This document shows positions 46,553 through 54,799 of a DNA stretch of 64,000 nt, one piece after another. The translations under genes and the position numbers were made by a program. Where the stretch lies: positions 2,365,001-2,429,000 of the forward strand of contig NZ_WTYZ01000001.1 of the NCBI RefSeq assembly GCF_009827455.1, in the 5' to 3' direction. Every line of letters starts with the position of its first letter. The stretch's first letter is position 1. Origin of the DNA: Pontixanthobacter aestiaquae. GTDB taxonomy: Bacteria; Pseudomonadota; Alphaproteobacteria; Sphingomonadales; Sphingomonadaceae. The notes under the pieces are model-generated. The model was given only the letters and a program-made list of their open reading frames with translations, did no database searches and was not told the origin of the DNA.

Positions 46553-47611
46553 TCACAACCGCTCCAACACCGCATCACCAATCGCTGCTGTGCTTAAATC
46601 GCCACCCAGGTCCCTGCCGCGTACACCGTCGGCCAGAGCTTTCGCAACGGCAGCTTCGGTTCGGCCAGCTTGATCCTCCATACCGAAAGAGTGCCGCAAC
46701 ATCATCGCAACCGACAAAATCGCAGCCATCGGATTGGCGAGGCCCTGCCCGGCGATATCGGGCGCGCTACCATGGATCGGTTCATAAAGGCCGAACGTAC
46801 CGAACTTGGTCTGCCGCTCGCCGAGTGAGGCACTCGCCAGCAAGCCGATGGAGCCGACACACATGCTGGCAAGGTCGGACAGAATGTCGCCAAACAAATT
46901 TCCCGTCAGAACCACATCGAACTGGCTCGGATCTTTGACCATCTGCATCGCGGCATTGTCTACATACATGTGCGTGAGCTCTACATCAGAATACTCCGCA
47001 GCTACCTCGACCACCACATCGCGCCACAACTGGCTGGTCTCGAGAACATTGGCCTTGTCCACGCTGCAAAGTTTGGAACCGCGCTTGCGCGCAGCTTGGA
47101 AACCCGAATGCGCGATACGCCGCACTTCGCTTGTCGAATAGGACATCATATCCCACCCTTCGCGCTCGCCATCAGCGGTTTCGCGCACGCCTTTGTCGCC
47201 GAAATAGACATCGCCGTTGAGTTCGCGAACAATCAGCATGTCGATAGTGCGCGCAAGTTCAGGGCGTAGGCCGGACATATCTTCCAAGCCTTGAAACACC
47301 GTCGCTGGCCGCAAATTGGCAAACAGACCTAGCTTCGATCGTAGGCCCAGCACCGCTTGCTCGGGCCGCAAGTGGCGCTCCAGATTATCGCAGGACGGAT
47401 CACCCACCGCACCGAACAAAACCGCATCGCTGGCCTTCGCCATATCGAGCGTTTCGGCGGGCAAGGGGTGGCCGTGACGTTGATACGCTATTGCTCCAAC
47501 ATCGCCTTCAACCAAAGTCAGTCCGGGCAGGTTGAGCGCTTCCAATACACGCACTGCCTCACGCGCAACTTCCGCACCAATTCCGTCGCCGGGGAATACC
47601 GCAATTTTCAT
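46553..47611 (-). CDS. leuB: 3-isopropylmalate dehydrogenase
   Basis: 352 residues. Oxidatively decarboxylates 3-isopropylmalate in leucine synthesis (NAD-dependent). Motifs: FPGDGIGAEVAREAVRVLE, the substrate-binding RELNGDVYFG, the catalytic Lys in VDKANVLETSQLWR, and the metal site NLFGDILSDLASM. The LeuB size and the RELNGDVYFG motif separate it from isocitrate dehydrogenase. leuC and leuD are not in the window. Confidence 0.95.
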   Translation of the reverse strand: MKIAVFPGDGIGAEVAREAVRVLEALNLPGLTLVEGDVGAIAYQRHGHPLPAETLDMAKASDAVLFGAVGDPSCDNLERHLRPEQAVLGLRSKLGLFANLRPATVFQGLEDMSGLRPELARTIDMLIVRELNGDVYFGDKGVRETADGEREGWDMMSYSTSEVRRIAHSGFQAARKRGSKLCSVDKANVLETSQLWRDVVVEVAAEYSDVELTHMYVDNAAMQMVKDPSQFDVVLTGNLFGDILSDLASMCVGSIGLLASASLGERQTKFGTFGLYEPIHGSAPDIAGQGLANPMAAILSVAMMLRHSFGMEDQAGRTEAAVAKALADGVRGRDLGGDLSTAAIGDAVLERL

Positions 47612-47631
47612 AAGATTAGTGTGTCCACCAA

Positions 47632-48237
47632 TTATGAGCCATCAATCTTCGCCAATCGCTCACGAAGGAGCGTCCGGGCCGACATAACATCGCCATAAGT
47701 GCCAGCAAGCAAGTGTTTCTCTATCGGCGTAAACAATCGGTCGAACGCCGCAAGCACCTCGGTGAAACCGGCGAATTCCGGTGGGGGTCCGCCGCCATAC
47801 CCTAGCTCACGCAGCATCAGTGTTTCGTAACTGACCAAGCCTGTTAGCCAACCGCGCGCGGAAGGCGCACCGCAGATCGCATCAAGTACTGCTTTCAGCG
47901 CCGGATAGAGGCTAGGATAGGCATTGCGCTCGGGCAGCACGGAGGCTGTCAAAGCTGTCACCCAACTGATCGCCGCGGCCGGCAAAGGCTCGCCCAACCA
48001 AGGCCCGCGGCTTTCCAGCAATTCAACCTTGGCGAACGGAAGCTGATTGTCCGATTTGGACCGTAAATCGACTTCAACCAGATTGCCCGGGATAACCACT
48101 GGGCGCAGCTGCCGCCCGCGCCCGCCCGCAACATAACCTGCCACCAGCCCTTCCCGCTCGGTTAGCATCCGTGCGATGACCGCCGTCTCGCCATGCGGGC
48201 GAGCAGATACGAGAATTGCAGGGGCACGCAGGTTCAT
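47632..48237 (-). CDS. recO: DNA repair protein RecO
   Basis: 201 residues; family members are usually 230-250. The N-terminal OB-fold begins RAPAILVSARPHGETAVIARMLTEREGLVAGYV, and the helical domain includes YPALKAVLDAICGAP and SYETLMLRELGYGG. No zinc cysteine pair is present. RecO with RecR loads RecA at gaps. It precedes leuB by 20 bases on the same strand, but they are functionally unrelated. Confidence 0.88.
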   Translation of the reverse strand: MNLRAPAILVSARPHGETAVIARMLTEREGLVAGYVAGGRGRQLRPVVIPGNLVEVDLRSKSDNQLPFAKVELLESRGPWLGEPLPAAAISWVTALTASVLPERNAYPSLYPALKAVLDAICGAPSARGWLTGLVSYETLMLRELGYGGGPPPEFAGFTEVLAAFDRLFTPIEKHLLAGTYGDVMSARTLLRERLAKIDGS

Positions 48238-48295
48238 TTCGCTGATGTGTCGAAGGTTATCAGCGCTGACAAGAGCCGCGCAGGGATCGGGAACG

Positions 48296-48544
48296 CTACT
48301 TGGCTAGTTTCGCTTCAAGATCAGCAAGACGCTTTGCAAGTTTTTCGTTTTCTTCCCGGGCTTTGGCAGCCATGTCTTTCACCGCATCGAATTCCTCGCG
48401 GCTGACAAAATCCATTCCGCCCATTGCCTCTTTCAAGCGCTCCCGCGCGCTCTCGCGGGCCTCGCGGGTCATGCCTGCAAAAGTACCTGCTGCGCTGTTG
48501 GCGAGTTTGACGAAGTCGGAAATGATAGGATTCTGGCTTTGCAT
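48296..48544 (-). CDS. ubiK: UbiK-family accessory factor (BMFP protein)
   Basis: 82 residues. N-terminal helix MQSQNPIISDFVKLANSAAGTFAG, then a coiled coil (VSREEFDAVKDMAAKAREENEKLAKRLADLEAKLAK). This is the membrane-fusogenic BMFP/UbiK architecture; in E. coli UbiK assists ubiquinone biosynthesis under oxygen together with UbiJ. Repeat copy B begins about 50 bases upstream of it. Confidence 0.85.
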   Translation of the reverse strand: MQSQNPIISDFVKLANSAAGTFAGMTREARESARERLKEAMGGMDFVSREEFDAVKDMAAKAREENEKLAKRLADLEAKLAK

Positions 48545-48593
48545 GGGAGCTATTTGGGTTTCGCGGGCGGCAATGTCCAGAGTCTTTTGTTTA

Positions 48594-48810
48594 GCCTCAG
48601 GTGCCGGCGCTCACATCCGTTCGCTTAGGCTACCGCGCTAACCGCGCGTCGGGCGGTCGCCCTGTGGCTGCGGCAACCAAGGTTCAGGACGAACACTAAT
48701 GGCCTAGGAGGGATCGGTCAGCGACCAGTCGATCGCAAGGCCGACCGGCCGCCCGAGCTTATGCGAGGCAGCCAAGGAATGCGGATGCATTCCACCCGGC
48801 GACTGAGGGA
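48594..48810 (-). repeat. Dispersed hairpin-forming repeat, copy B
   Basis: Inverted relative to copies A and C. The conserved 54-base end differs from A and C at only two positions. Both ends share CCTCAG and GCCGG in opposite orientation (CCTCAGGTGCCGGCG at 48595 and CCTCAGTCGCCGG read back from 48808), forming imperfect terminal inverted repeats. It lies between ubiK and tspO, in a gap with no gene. Confidence 0.7.
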
Positions 48811-48826
48811 CTAAAAAAATAACTTC

Positions 48827-49378
48827 CTACAACTCGATCCGCTGCACCGCTTGGGTCTGGTCAACTCCGTCAGCGTCAGGATTAAGTTTGAGAAACTCGT
48901 AGTTCAGCAGTGTCGCAAAACATAGCCAACCCAAATAGGGTAGCAACAGCAGCGCCGCCAATTGCCGAACGCGCCAGAACAGGCCCATGACTATCACAGC
49001 GCTCACAACCGATGCGCCGAGCACGTAGAGACCAATAGTAATCTGGTAATTACCGAAGAACACCAGCGTCCACGATTGTGCGAGCAGGAAATGCAGGACG
49101 AACACAACCAAAGCCGCCACTCTCCCGCGCGCGCCCCATGCCGCGCAAATCAGCGCAACCGCAATGCCAAGCATAATGTACAGAACAGTCCATACGATCC
49201 CGAACCATTTCGGCTCTGGAAAAATGTCCGGTTTGATCAGGTTTTGAAACCACAGGCTGTTCGATCCGCCGCCAAATTGCTCCGCAAGAAAGCCCACCAG
49301 CAAACAGGCCGGCACGGTGAACAGTGCCCAGCGGAAGAAGCTGGCGCGAAGCTGACCTTGGGAAGCGAGAACGTTCAT
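48827..49378 (-). CDS. tspO: TspO/MBR family membrane protein
   Basis: 183 residues from the ATG at 49378 with GGGAG upstream. Five membrane spans; family blocks include SLWFQNLIKPDIFPEPKWFGIVWTVLYIMLGIAV, FVLHFLLAQSWTLVFFG and LLPYLGWLCFATLLNYEFLKLN. TspO binds porphyrins and sterols; in Rhodobacter it controls photosynthesis genes by affecting tetrapyrrole levels. Repeat copy B is just after it. Confidence 0.92.
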   Translation of the reverse strand: MNVLASQGQLRASFFRWALFTVPACLLVGFLAEQFGGGSNSLWFQNLIKPDIFPEPKWFGIVWTVLYIMLGIAVALICAAWGARGRVAALVVFVLHFLLAQSWTLVFFGNYQITIGLYVLGASVVSAVIVMGLFWRVRQLAALLLLPYLGWLCFATLLNYEFLKLNPDADGVDQTQAVQRIEL

Positions 49379-49483
49379 GAAGACTCCCGGCACGACTTGT
49401 CACATGCGATTCGATTTGCGGACATTGGCGGGTGATGCCGCGCGCTGCAATGGGGAGATGCGGGTTGTGCCGTGCTGGGAAGC

Positions 49484-50236
49484 CTAACTGCCGCGCGCCT
49501 GTGTTCTTCGGGCGGAAATCAGAAATTCGACATTTCCTTCCGGCCCGGTGATCGGACTGCGGACGATACCGTCGACATGCCATCCTTCGCTTTCCAGCCA
49601 ATCGCGCACTTCATCACAGACACGCTGATGGAGAGCTCCGTCGCGGACAACCCCGCCTTTGCCGACTTCTTCGCGGCGCACTTCGAATTGCGGTTTGATC
49701 AGAGCAACGAGCTGGCACTCTTTTTCAGCGAGCTTCAGCGGCACTTCGAGCACTTTACGCAAACCGATGAAAGAAGCATCGCACACGACCCAACTATAGG
49801 AAAATGTGATCATCTCCGGCGTCAGGATCCGCGCGCTGGTCTGCTCGAGCACGGTCACCCGGTCATCATCGCGCAGCTTCCACGCAAGCTGGTTTGTCCC
49901 GCTATCAACCGCGATCACATGCTCAGCGCGACCTTGCAGCAGCACGTCCGTAAAACCGCCGGTCGAGCTACCAACATCCATCGCCGTCACACCGCTGGGG
50001 TCGAGGCCGAAATGCTCGATCGCATGCGCCAGCTTGATCCCACCACGGCTGACCCAGGGATGATCGCGCCCGCGCACTTCCAAGGGCGCGTCTTCGGCCA
50101 ATTGTTGACCCGATTTGGCCAATTTGGTCTCGCCCGAAAACACCAGCCCCGCCATCACCAAAGCCTGCGCCCGGGTGCGGCTTTCGACTAGCCCACGCTC
50201 GACAAGCATCTGATCAAGGCGTCTTTTCTTTGGCAT
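49484..50236 (-). CDS. tlyA: TlyA family rRNA 2'-O-methyltransferase
   Basis: 250 residues from the ATG at 50236, with GGAA upstream; two earlier in-frame starts lack this. An S4 RNA-binding domain (about 3-62: RRLDQMLVERGLVESRTRAQALVMAGLV) is followed by an RrmJ/FtsJ-like domain with AMDVGSSTGGFTDVLLQ (SAM motif), VVCDASFIGL and LIKPQFEV (catalytic Asp and Lys). In mycobacteria TlyA methylates 16S and 23S rRNA. Confidence 0.93.
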   Translation of the reverse strand: MPKKRRLDQMLVERGLVESRTRAQALVMAGLVFSGETKLAKSGQQLAEDAPLEVRGRDHPWVSRGGIKLAHAIEHFGLDPSGVTAMDVGSSTGGFTDVLLQGRAEHVIAVDSGTNQLAWKLRDDDRVTVLEQTSARILTPEMITFSYSWVVCDASFIGLRKVLEVPLKLAEKECQLVALIKPQFEVRREEVGKGGVVRDGALHQRVCDEVRDWLESEGWHVDGIVRSPITGPEGNVEFLISARRTQARGS

Positions 50237-50315
50237 AAATTCCATTTTGGCTTGGACCTGCGAAGCGTTAGCGCGCATTGTGACGTTAAGAAACTGCTAT
50301 CCCGCTGGAGCCCCT

Positions 50316-50867
50316 GTGAAACTACGCCTTGCCATCTGCACTCTGCCGCTACTTGCCGTAACCTGCTGCAGGTCCGCACCGGATCCGGTGCCGCCACCTG
50401 TCCAAACGCCGGTAGTGATGGCCATACCGGATCCCGATCCCACCCCACCGCCGCCTTTGCCCGAACCAATTTACGACAATTGGCTGGATGCACCGCAAAC
50501 CCCTGGCGATTGGACATATCGTGACGGCAGCGGGCTGAGCTATGCCACATTTTCAGTAGCAGGCAGCGCGGCGCGTTTCGGTATAGAATGCGCAAAATCA
50601 TCGCGCACAATCAGGCTGGTACGGGGTGCGCGCGCGAACCAGACATTGCCGATGCGCATACGTACTGAAACCGCAGAACGACTGTTAGACGCTGTACCAT
50701 CGCCGGATGATCGCCCCATGCTCGTCGCAACACTTCCGGCTCGAGACCCATTGCTCGATGCGATAGCGCTGAGCAGAGGCAGGTTTGCCGTAGGCACCGC
50801 CGGACGAGAAACCCTTTATCTGCCAGCATGGCCGGAAATTACGCGCGTTATCGAGGATTGCCGGTAG
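50316..50867 (+). CDS. Probable lipoprotein, unknown function
   Basis: 183 residues from the GTG at 50316, preceded by GGAG. A signal sequence KLRLAICTLPLLAVTCC ends in a cysteine pair (lipobox-like, with Thr before Cys). A Pro-rich linker (PVPPPVQTPVV ... PTPPPPLPEP) leads to a compact domain of about 120 residues with one free cysteine near ECAKSS and one at the C-terminus. A longer ATG start at 50247 would remove the signal sequence from the N-terminus. I do not recognise the family. Confidence 0.6.
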   Translation: MKLRLAICTLPLLAVTCCRSAPDPVPPPVQTPVVMAIPDPDPTPPPPLPEPIYDNWLDAPQTPGDWTYRDGSGLSYATFSVAGSAARFGIECAKSSRTIRLVRGARANQTLPMRIRTETAERLLDAVPSPDDRPMLVATLPARDPLLDAIALSRGRFAVGTAGRETLYLPAWPEITRVIEDCR

Positions 50868-51043
50868 CAGCGTAAACGCCGCTTTTCGGAGCGGGCGATT
50901 GTGACGTGGAAAAAGATTAAATCAAGACTTGTGTTGAAGGTCAAAACGACTCACAACGGTAGTCAAGATCAGCGGCGAACGCGGTCTTGGACCTCCCGGT
51001 GACCGGCGGGTTCTGGCTTTCAAGCGCGAAAGGAGGTGATCCG

Positions 51044-51103
51044 ATGTCTCATGGTTCAATTAAGGGGTCGGTTAAGTTCCACACGGAAAGTGCTCTAGGC
51101 TAA
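51044..51103 (+). CDS. 19-codon small ORF behind an ideal ribosome binding site
   Basis: It encodes MSHGSIKGSVKFHTESALG and stops with TAA. GGAGG lies 7 bases before the ATG and belongs to a 14-base run complementary to the 16S 3' end. It is too short for domain analysis and has no run of a single amino acid as in attenuator leader peptides. It may be a real small protein, a translated decoy or a sensor for ribosome availability. Nothing similar is recognised. Confidence 0.45.
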   Translation: MSHGSIKGSVKFHTESALG

Positions 51104-51150
51104 CGCCACATAGAGTTTTCGTGGACGGCACTTCCGGCCGTTGACCATGC

Positions 51151-51187
51151 GAAAGGCGGTACCTCCTACGGGCGAGGGCCGCCTTTC
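51151..51187 (+). terminator. Hairpin terminator-like structure after the small ORF
   Basis: A 9-bp stem GAAAGGCGG (51151-51159) with CCGCCTTTC (51179-51187), plus an inner CCTC/GAGG pair, then ACTTTTG. The T run is short, so strength is uncertain. Its loop contains ACCTCCT, the complement of the upstream SD. Confidence 0.55.
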
Positions 51188-51209
51188 ACTTTTGTATGTT
51201 TGTTTTGGG

Positions 51210-51440
51210 CCCTCAGTCGCCGGGCGGAATGCATCCGCATTCCTTGGCTACCTCGCATAAGCTGGGGCGCGCGGACGCGCTTGCGGTCAGCTCGTCGCTG
51301 ACCGACCCATTCCCAGCCATTTCGTATGTTCTGATCCGGTTAGCGACAAGCGAACCGAAAGGCCGACTGGCAGCCCGCAGGTGCCCCACAGCGAAGCGGA
51401 AGGAGCAGTACCGAGGACGCGAGCGCGGACGCGCTTGCGG
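51210..51440 (+). repeat. Dispersed hairpin-forming repeat, copy C
   Basis: Same orientation as copy A and identical to it over the first 54 bases. The second hairpin reads GGTCAGC-TCGTC-GCTGACC (51285-51303), whereas copy A has GGTTCGC-TAGTC-GCGAACC: two base pairs have changed on both sides so that pairing is kept. It ends about 30 bases before ilvE. Confidence 0.7.
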
Positions 51441-51469
51441 AAAACAAGGAGAGTCATTATCCGGCGCAT

Positions 51470-52546
51470 ATGGAATTCAAGACGCTCCCTCACCCCTCGC
51501 CCACCGCTGCCGATGCACGCGATGCGGCACTTGCTGATCCCGGTTTCGGAACGCTGTTTTCCGATCACATGGTGGTGATTGACTATGTGGAAGGCAAAGG
51601 CTGGCATAACGCCACCGTAGGGCCGCGCAAAGCGCTGAGCCTCGATCCCGCTTCGTCAGTGCTCCATTACGCACAGGAAATCTTCGAAGGCATGAAAGCC
51701 TATCGCCAAGAAGATGGCGGCCTTGCACTTTTCAGGCCCGAAGAAAACGCGCGCCGTTTTAATGACAGCGCAGACCGCATGGCGATGCCGCGCATTCCAG
51801 AGGACGTGTTTATCGAAGCTGTGCGGCAATTGGTTGCGGTGGACCGTGACTGGTTCCCCAGCGTCGATGGCGGCTCGCTTTATCTGCGGCCCTTTATGTT
51901 CGCGAGCGAGGCTTTCCTCGGTGTTCGTCCAGCGAAAGAATACAAGTTTATCGTCATCGCAAGTCCAGCTGGCAACTATTTCAAATCAGGCGTTCCGGCA
52001 GTCAAAATCTGGGTTGCGCAAGATTACGTCCGCGCAGTCAAGGGCGGCACTGGCGCCGCAAAAACCGGCGGTAACTACGCAGCGTCGCTCGTCCCGCAAG
52101 CCGAAGCTATTAAAAAGGGCTGCGACCAAGTCGTGTTCCTCGACGCGGTCGAGCGCAAATGGATTGAGGAATTGGGCGGCATGAACCTGTTCTTCGTAAT
52201 GGAGGATGGCACTGTCATCACTCCGCCGCTCACCGGCACAATCCTGCCCGGCATCACCCGCAACAGCCTGATTCAGTTGCTGCGCGAAGAAGGCCTTAGT
52301 GTCCGCGAAGAACTCTACAGCATCGACCAATGGAAAGCGGATGTAGAGAGCGGCAAACTGCTCGAAACCATGGCCTGCGGTACTGCGGCTGTGGTGACGC
52401 CGGTCGGCACCGTCGCCAGCCCCGACGGCGAATTCACCATCGGCAGCGGAGGTCCTGGGCAGCTTACAAGCAAGTTGCGCGAACGTCTGGTTGGTATTCA
52501 GCGCGGAATTGTGGATGACAGCCATGGCTGGGTGATGCGGCTTTGA
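51470..52546 (+). CDS. ilvE: Branched-chain amino acid aminotransferase
   Basis: 358 residues. A fold-type IV PLP enzyme, last step of Leu, Ile and Val synthesis. Evidence: SVLHYAQEIFEGMKAYR, YLRPFMFASEAFLGVRP, the PLP lysine in DAVERKWIEELGGMN (about residue 230) and LPGITRNSLIQLL. The length matches the BCAT subgroup of about 360 residues. The nearest SD-like AAGGAG is 18 bases away, far for a canonical site. Confidence 0.95.
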   Translation: MEFKTLPHPSPTAADARDAALADPGFGTLFSDHMVVIDYVEGKGWHNATVGPRKALSLDPASSVLHYAQEIFEGMKAYRQEDGGLALFRPEENARRFNDSADRMAMPRIPEDVFIEAVRQLVAVDRDWFPSVDGGSLYLRPFMFASEAFLGVRPAKEYKFIVIASPAGNYFKSGVPAVKIWVAQDYVRAVKGGTGAAKTGGNYAASLVPQAEAIKKGCDQVVFLDAVERKWIEELGGMNLFFVMEDGTVITPPLTGTILPGITRNSLIQLLREEGLSVREELYSIDQWKADVESGKLLETMACGTAAVVTPVGTVASPDGEFTIGSGGPGQLTSKLRERLVGIQRGIVDDSHGWVMRL

Positions 52547-52610
52547 CTCTGACATTACCGCACCATCGCTAACCCGTTTTTAACCAAGTTCCGCTATCTC
52601 AACGAGCATA

Positions 52611-52991
52611 ATGACGCTTGCTCCTACCTTCTCTGTTTCGACGGTTCCGAACCGCAAAGAAGTGCATTATTCCGCCAGCGGATTGTGGACGCTCGAGAAA
52701 TTGCCGGAGCTGGAGGCTGCTCTGTTTGAAGGGTCCAAAGAGTTCATCGAGCGGAAGCGTTCGTTTCGCGTGATGGGCGATTTGCGCGATTTCGCAGTCC
52801 AGACCCGTCCCGTAGCCGAGCAGATGGAGCAAATCCAGATCGCATCGGCCAAGTTTGGCGTCGAGCGTATGGCTCTGATTTGCTCATCAATGCTTGTGCG
52901 CAAACAGTTCGAGCGGGTCAGCGAAGCAGTGAATTTCGAGATTTTCGACAATGAGGCTACCGCGCTCGATTGGCTGCGCCGCCGCTTTTAG
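52611..52991 (+). CDS. STAS/SpoIIAA-like protein
   Basis: 126 residues, soluble. The pattern beta-strand VHYSASGLWTLEKLPELEAALFEG, then RSFRVMGDLRDFAVQTRPVAEQMEQI, and ALICSSMLVRKQFERV fits the SpoIIAA/STAS fold seen in many alphaproteobacterial orphans. No phosphorylatable serine is obvious at the STAS switch. It converges on the LysR gene with a 4-base overlap of coding ends. Role unknown. Confidence 0.65.
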   Translation: MTLAPTFSVSTVPNRKEVHYSASGLWTLEKLPELEAALFEGSKEFIERKRSFRVMGDLRDFAVQTRPVAEQMEQIQIASAKFGVERMALICSSMLVRKQFERVSEAVNFEIFDNEATALDWLRRRF

Positions 52992-53890
52992 CGGTCACAC
53001 CCTTCCAACTTGTCCCGAATCGCATTGATCAGCCAACTGGTCGCCGGACCCGGCTTTGTGTCGCGCCGCCACATCGCGCTCAGCGTATAGGCATCGCCCG
53101 GTTTCTCCGGCAAATCGAGTTCGACCAACGCGCCATTCTTTAGATCATCAGCGACCATAGGGCGCGGCATATTGCCCCAGCCGATACCCTCTTTCAGCAG
53201 CGAGTGCTTTGCGCCCAGATCAGCGAGCCGCCAGCTTTGCGGACTGAGTACAGAGAACTCTCGCCCTTCAGTTAGAGGTGAGCGGTCTGACAGTACGAGC
53301 TGCAGATGTTTCCTGCTCTCGCCCGGCACGATGCCCGCCTTCGCTAGCGGATGATCGGGTGCGGCGACGGGCACTAGCTCAACTTGTCCGATAGATTGTC
53401 GATCCAGTTCAGGGTGATTACCAACAACCGGTCCAGCAATCGCCAAATCGGCCTCCTCGCTAAGCAGGCAAGCGGCGACTGCACCAAGCGCCTCGACATT
53501 CAAACGAAGTGCCACCGTCGGGAACATCGCACGGAAATCACGTAAAACCGCTGCCGTCACATCACCCGGTACCATCACATCGAGCACAAGCGAGACATCG
53601 CTCTCCAAGCCCGAATGCAGGCTGCGCGTTTTGGCGAGCAGTGCATCAACCTCGCCTGTCACCGCACGCGCTTCTGCCAACAGGCCCTTACCCGCCTCGG
53701 TCAATTGCGGCTTTCGCGATCCCTCGCGGGCGAACAGCGTGACGCCAAGCTGCGCCTCCATTTGCGATACGCCGTAACTAATCGCGGACACCGCCCTGCC
53801 CATACGCCGTGCTGCACCGCCGAAACTGCCTTCCTCCTCCACCGCAAGGAAAATGCGCAATTGGTCGAGCGTCGGCTCACCAACCCGCAT
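52988..53890 (-). CDS. LysR-family regulator divergent from the pirin operon
   Basis: 300 residues. HTH: LDQLRIFLAVEEEGSFGGAARRMGRAVSAISYGVSQMEAQLGVTLF. The effector domain follows. It diverges from pirin-azoreductase-doxX, and the 115-base gap contains GAGAT-TTT-ATCTC symmetry, so it is likely the regulator of that operon, as in several proteobacteria where a LysR controls pirin and azoreductase under quinone or redox stress. Confidence 0.93.
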   Translation of the reverse strand: MRVGEPTLDQLRIFLAVEEEGSFGGAARRMGRAVSAISYGVSQMEAQLGVTLFAREGSRKPQLTEAGKGLLAEARAVTGEVDALLAKTRSLHSGLESDVSLVLDVMVPGDVTAAVLRDFRAMFPTVALRLNVEALGAVAACLLSEEADLAIAGPVVGNHPELDRQSIGQVELVPVAAPDHPLAKAGIVPGESRKHLQLVLSDRSPLTEGREFSVLSPQSWRLADLGAKHSLLKEGIGWGNMPRPMVADDLKNGALVELDLPEKPGDAYTLSAMWRRDTKPGPATSWLINAIRDKLEGCDR

Positions 53891-53923
53891 GGCACAACAT
53901 TTGTTCTGAATATCTGAACATTA

Positions 53924-53940
53924 TGAGAGATTTTATCTCA
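53924..53940. promoter_or_regulatory. Candidate LysR binding site
   Basis: TGAGA (53924-53928) and TCTCA (53936-53940) bracket an exact GAGAT-TTT-ATCTC palindrome. A direct repeat TCTGAA-TA-TCTGAA lies 20 bases nearer the LysR gene. Position between the divergent genes fits a LysR box. Confidence 0.5.
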
Positions 53941-54005
53941 CTTATCCGAAATTGAAACAAGTCCTATCTCCTCCTCAACAGAAACACAGGTGACGGAGAT
54001 ATCCC

Positions 54006-54731
54006 ATGATTGAACTTCGCAAATTTGAAACCCTTGGTGCTGCCAACCACGGTTGGCTTGATGCACGCCACCACTTTTCGTTCGCTAGCTATCACGATGC
54101 CGCGCGGGTCAATTGGGGTGCTCTGCGCGTTTGGAATGATGACACAATCCAAGCCGGAACCGGTTTCCCCACCCACCCGCATGAAGACATGGAAATCATC
54201 ACCTATGTCCGCAAAGGTGCGATCACCCATACTGACAGCATGGGCAATGAAGGCCGCACCGAAGCAGGCGATGTTCAAGTGATGAGCGCTGGTAACGGTG
54301 TGCGCCATTCCGAATATAACCGTGAAGATGAGGACACCACCTTGTTCCAGATCTGGATCATTCCCGACGAGCGCGGTGGTGAGCCAAGCTGGGGCGCACG
54401 GCAATTCCCCAAGGATAGCCGCAATGGTCAATTCGTCCCGCTCGCATCGGGTGTCGCCAACGATAATGGCGGCCAGAGCGATGGGGCTCTGCCGATCCGT
54501 GCCAATGCCCGCGTTCTTGGTGCCACGGTGAAAGCAGGCGAAAGCGTCACTTATGATACGTCAGGCGACCGCCACCTCTATTTCGTTCCTGCGACCGGCA
54601 AGGTTCGGATAGAGGACGCTAAAGATGGGGTGGAAGCCAATGCCCGCGACGGTGTTGCCATCACCCAGATGGACAGCGTGACCATTACAGCTCTCGAGGA
54701 CAGCGAACTCGTCCTCGTCGATGCCGCATGA
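54006..54731 (+). CDS. Pirin family protein
   Basis: 241 residues, bicupin fold. The N-terminal cupin holds the metal ligands in GTGFPTHPHEDMEIITYVRKG and the VQVMSAGNGVRHSEYNR segment. Members act as quercetin dioxygenases or iron-dependent regulators; function in bacteria is often redox-related. First gene of an operon with azoreductase and DoxX. Confidence 0.92.
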   Translation: MIELRKFETLGAANHGWLDARHHFSFASYHDAARVNWGALRVWNDDTIQAGTGFPTHPHEDMEIITYVRKGAITHTDSMGNEGRTEAGDVQVMSAGNGVRHSEYNREDEDTTLFQIWIIPDERGGEPSWGARQFPKDSRNGQFVPLASGVANDNGGQSDGALPIRANARVLGATVKAGESVTYDTSGDRHLYFVPATGKVRIEDAKDGVEANARDGVAITQMDSVTITALEDSELVLVDAA

Positions 54732-54799
54732 CAACCCTCGGCCCTGCCTCGAATCTTGCCCTCCCACGGGGCAGGGCCACCCCATTCAAGGAATCATAC

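Larger units (their letters stand above)
50991..51187 (+). ncRNA. Candidate regulatory RNA with full-length SD and two anti-SD segments
   Basis: The strip contains, in order: a hairpin with ACCTCC (50991-51010); AAAGGAGGTGATCC (51029-51042), 14 bases fully complementary to the 3' end of 16S rRNA; a 19-codon ORF; a hairpin ACGGC/GCCGT (51125-51141); and a terminator hairpin whose loop holds ACCTCCT (51161-51167). GGAGGT could pair with either anti-SD segment, so alternative folds could hide or expose it. Ends and expression are not proven. It is not a ribosomal RNA fragment; only the short segment matches. Confidence 0.45.

Noticed and set aside
51029-51042. Fragment of a 16S rRNA gene or anti-16S pseudogene
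   Set aside because: Only the 14-base complement of the 3' end matches; the flanks do not resemble rRNA. Better explained as a strong SD.
51044-51103. Attenuation leader peptide of ilvE
   Set aside because: The 19 codons have only single Ile, Val and Leu residues and lie more than 350 bases before ilvE with an intervening repeat.
27281-51440. CRISPR-like array from the repeated units
   Set aside because: The copies are about 220 bases, lie kilobases apart in both orientations, and have no spacer structure.
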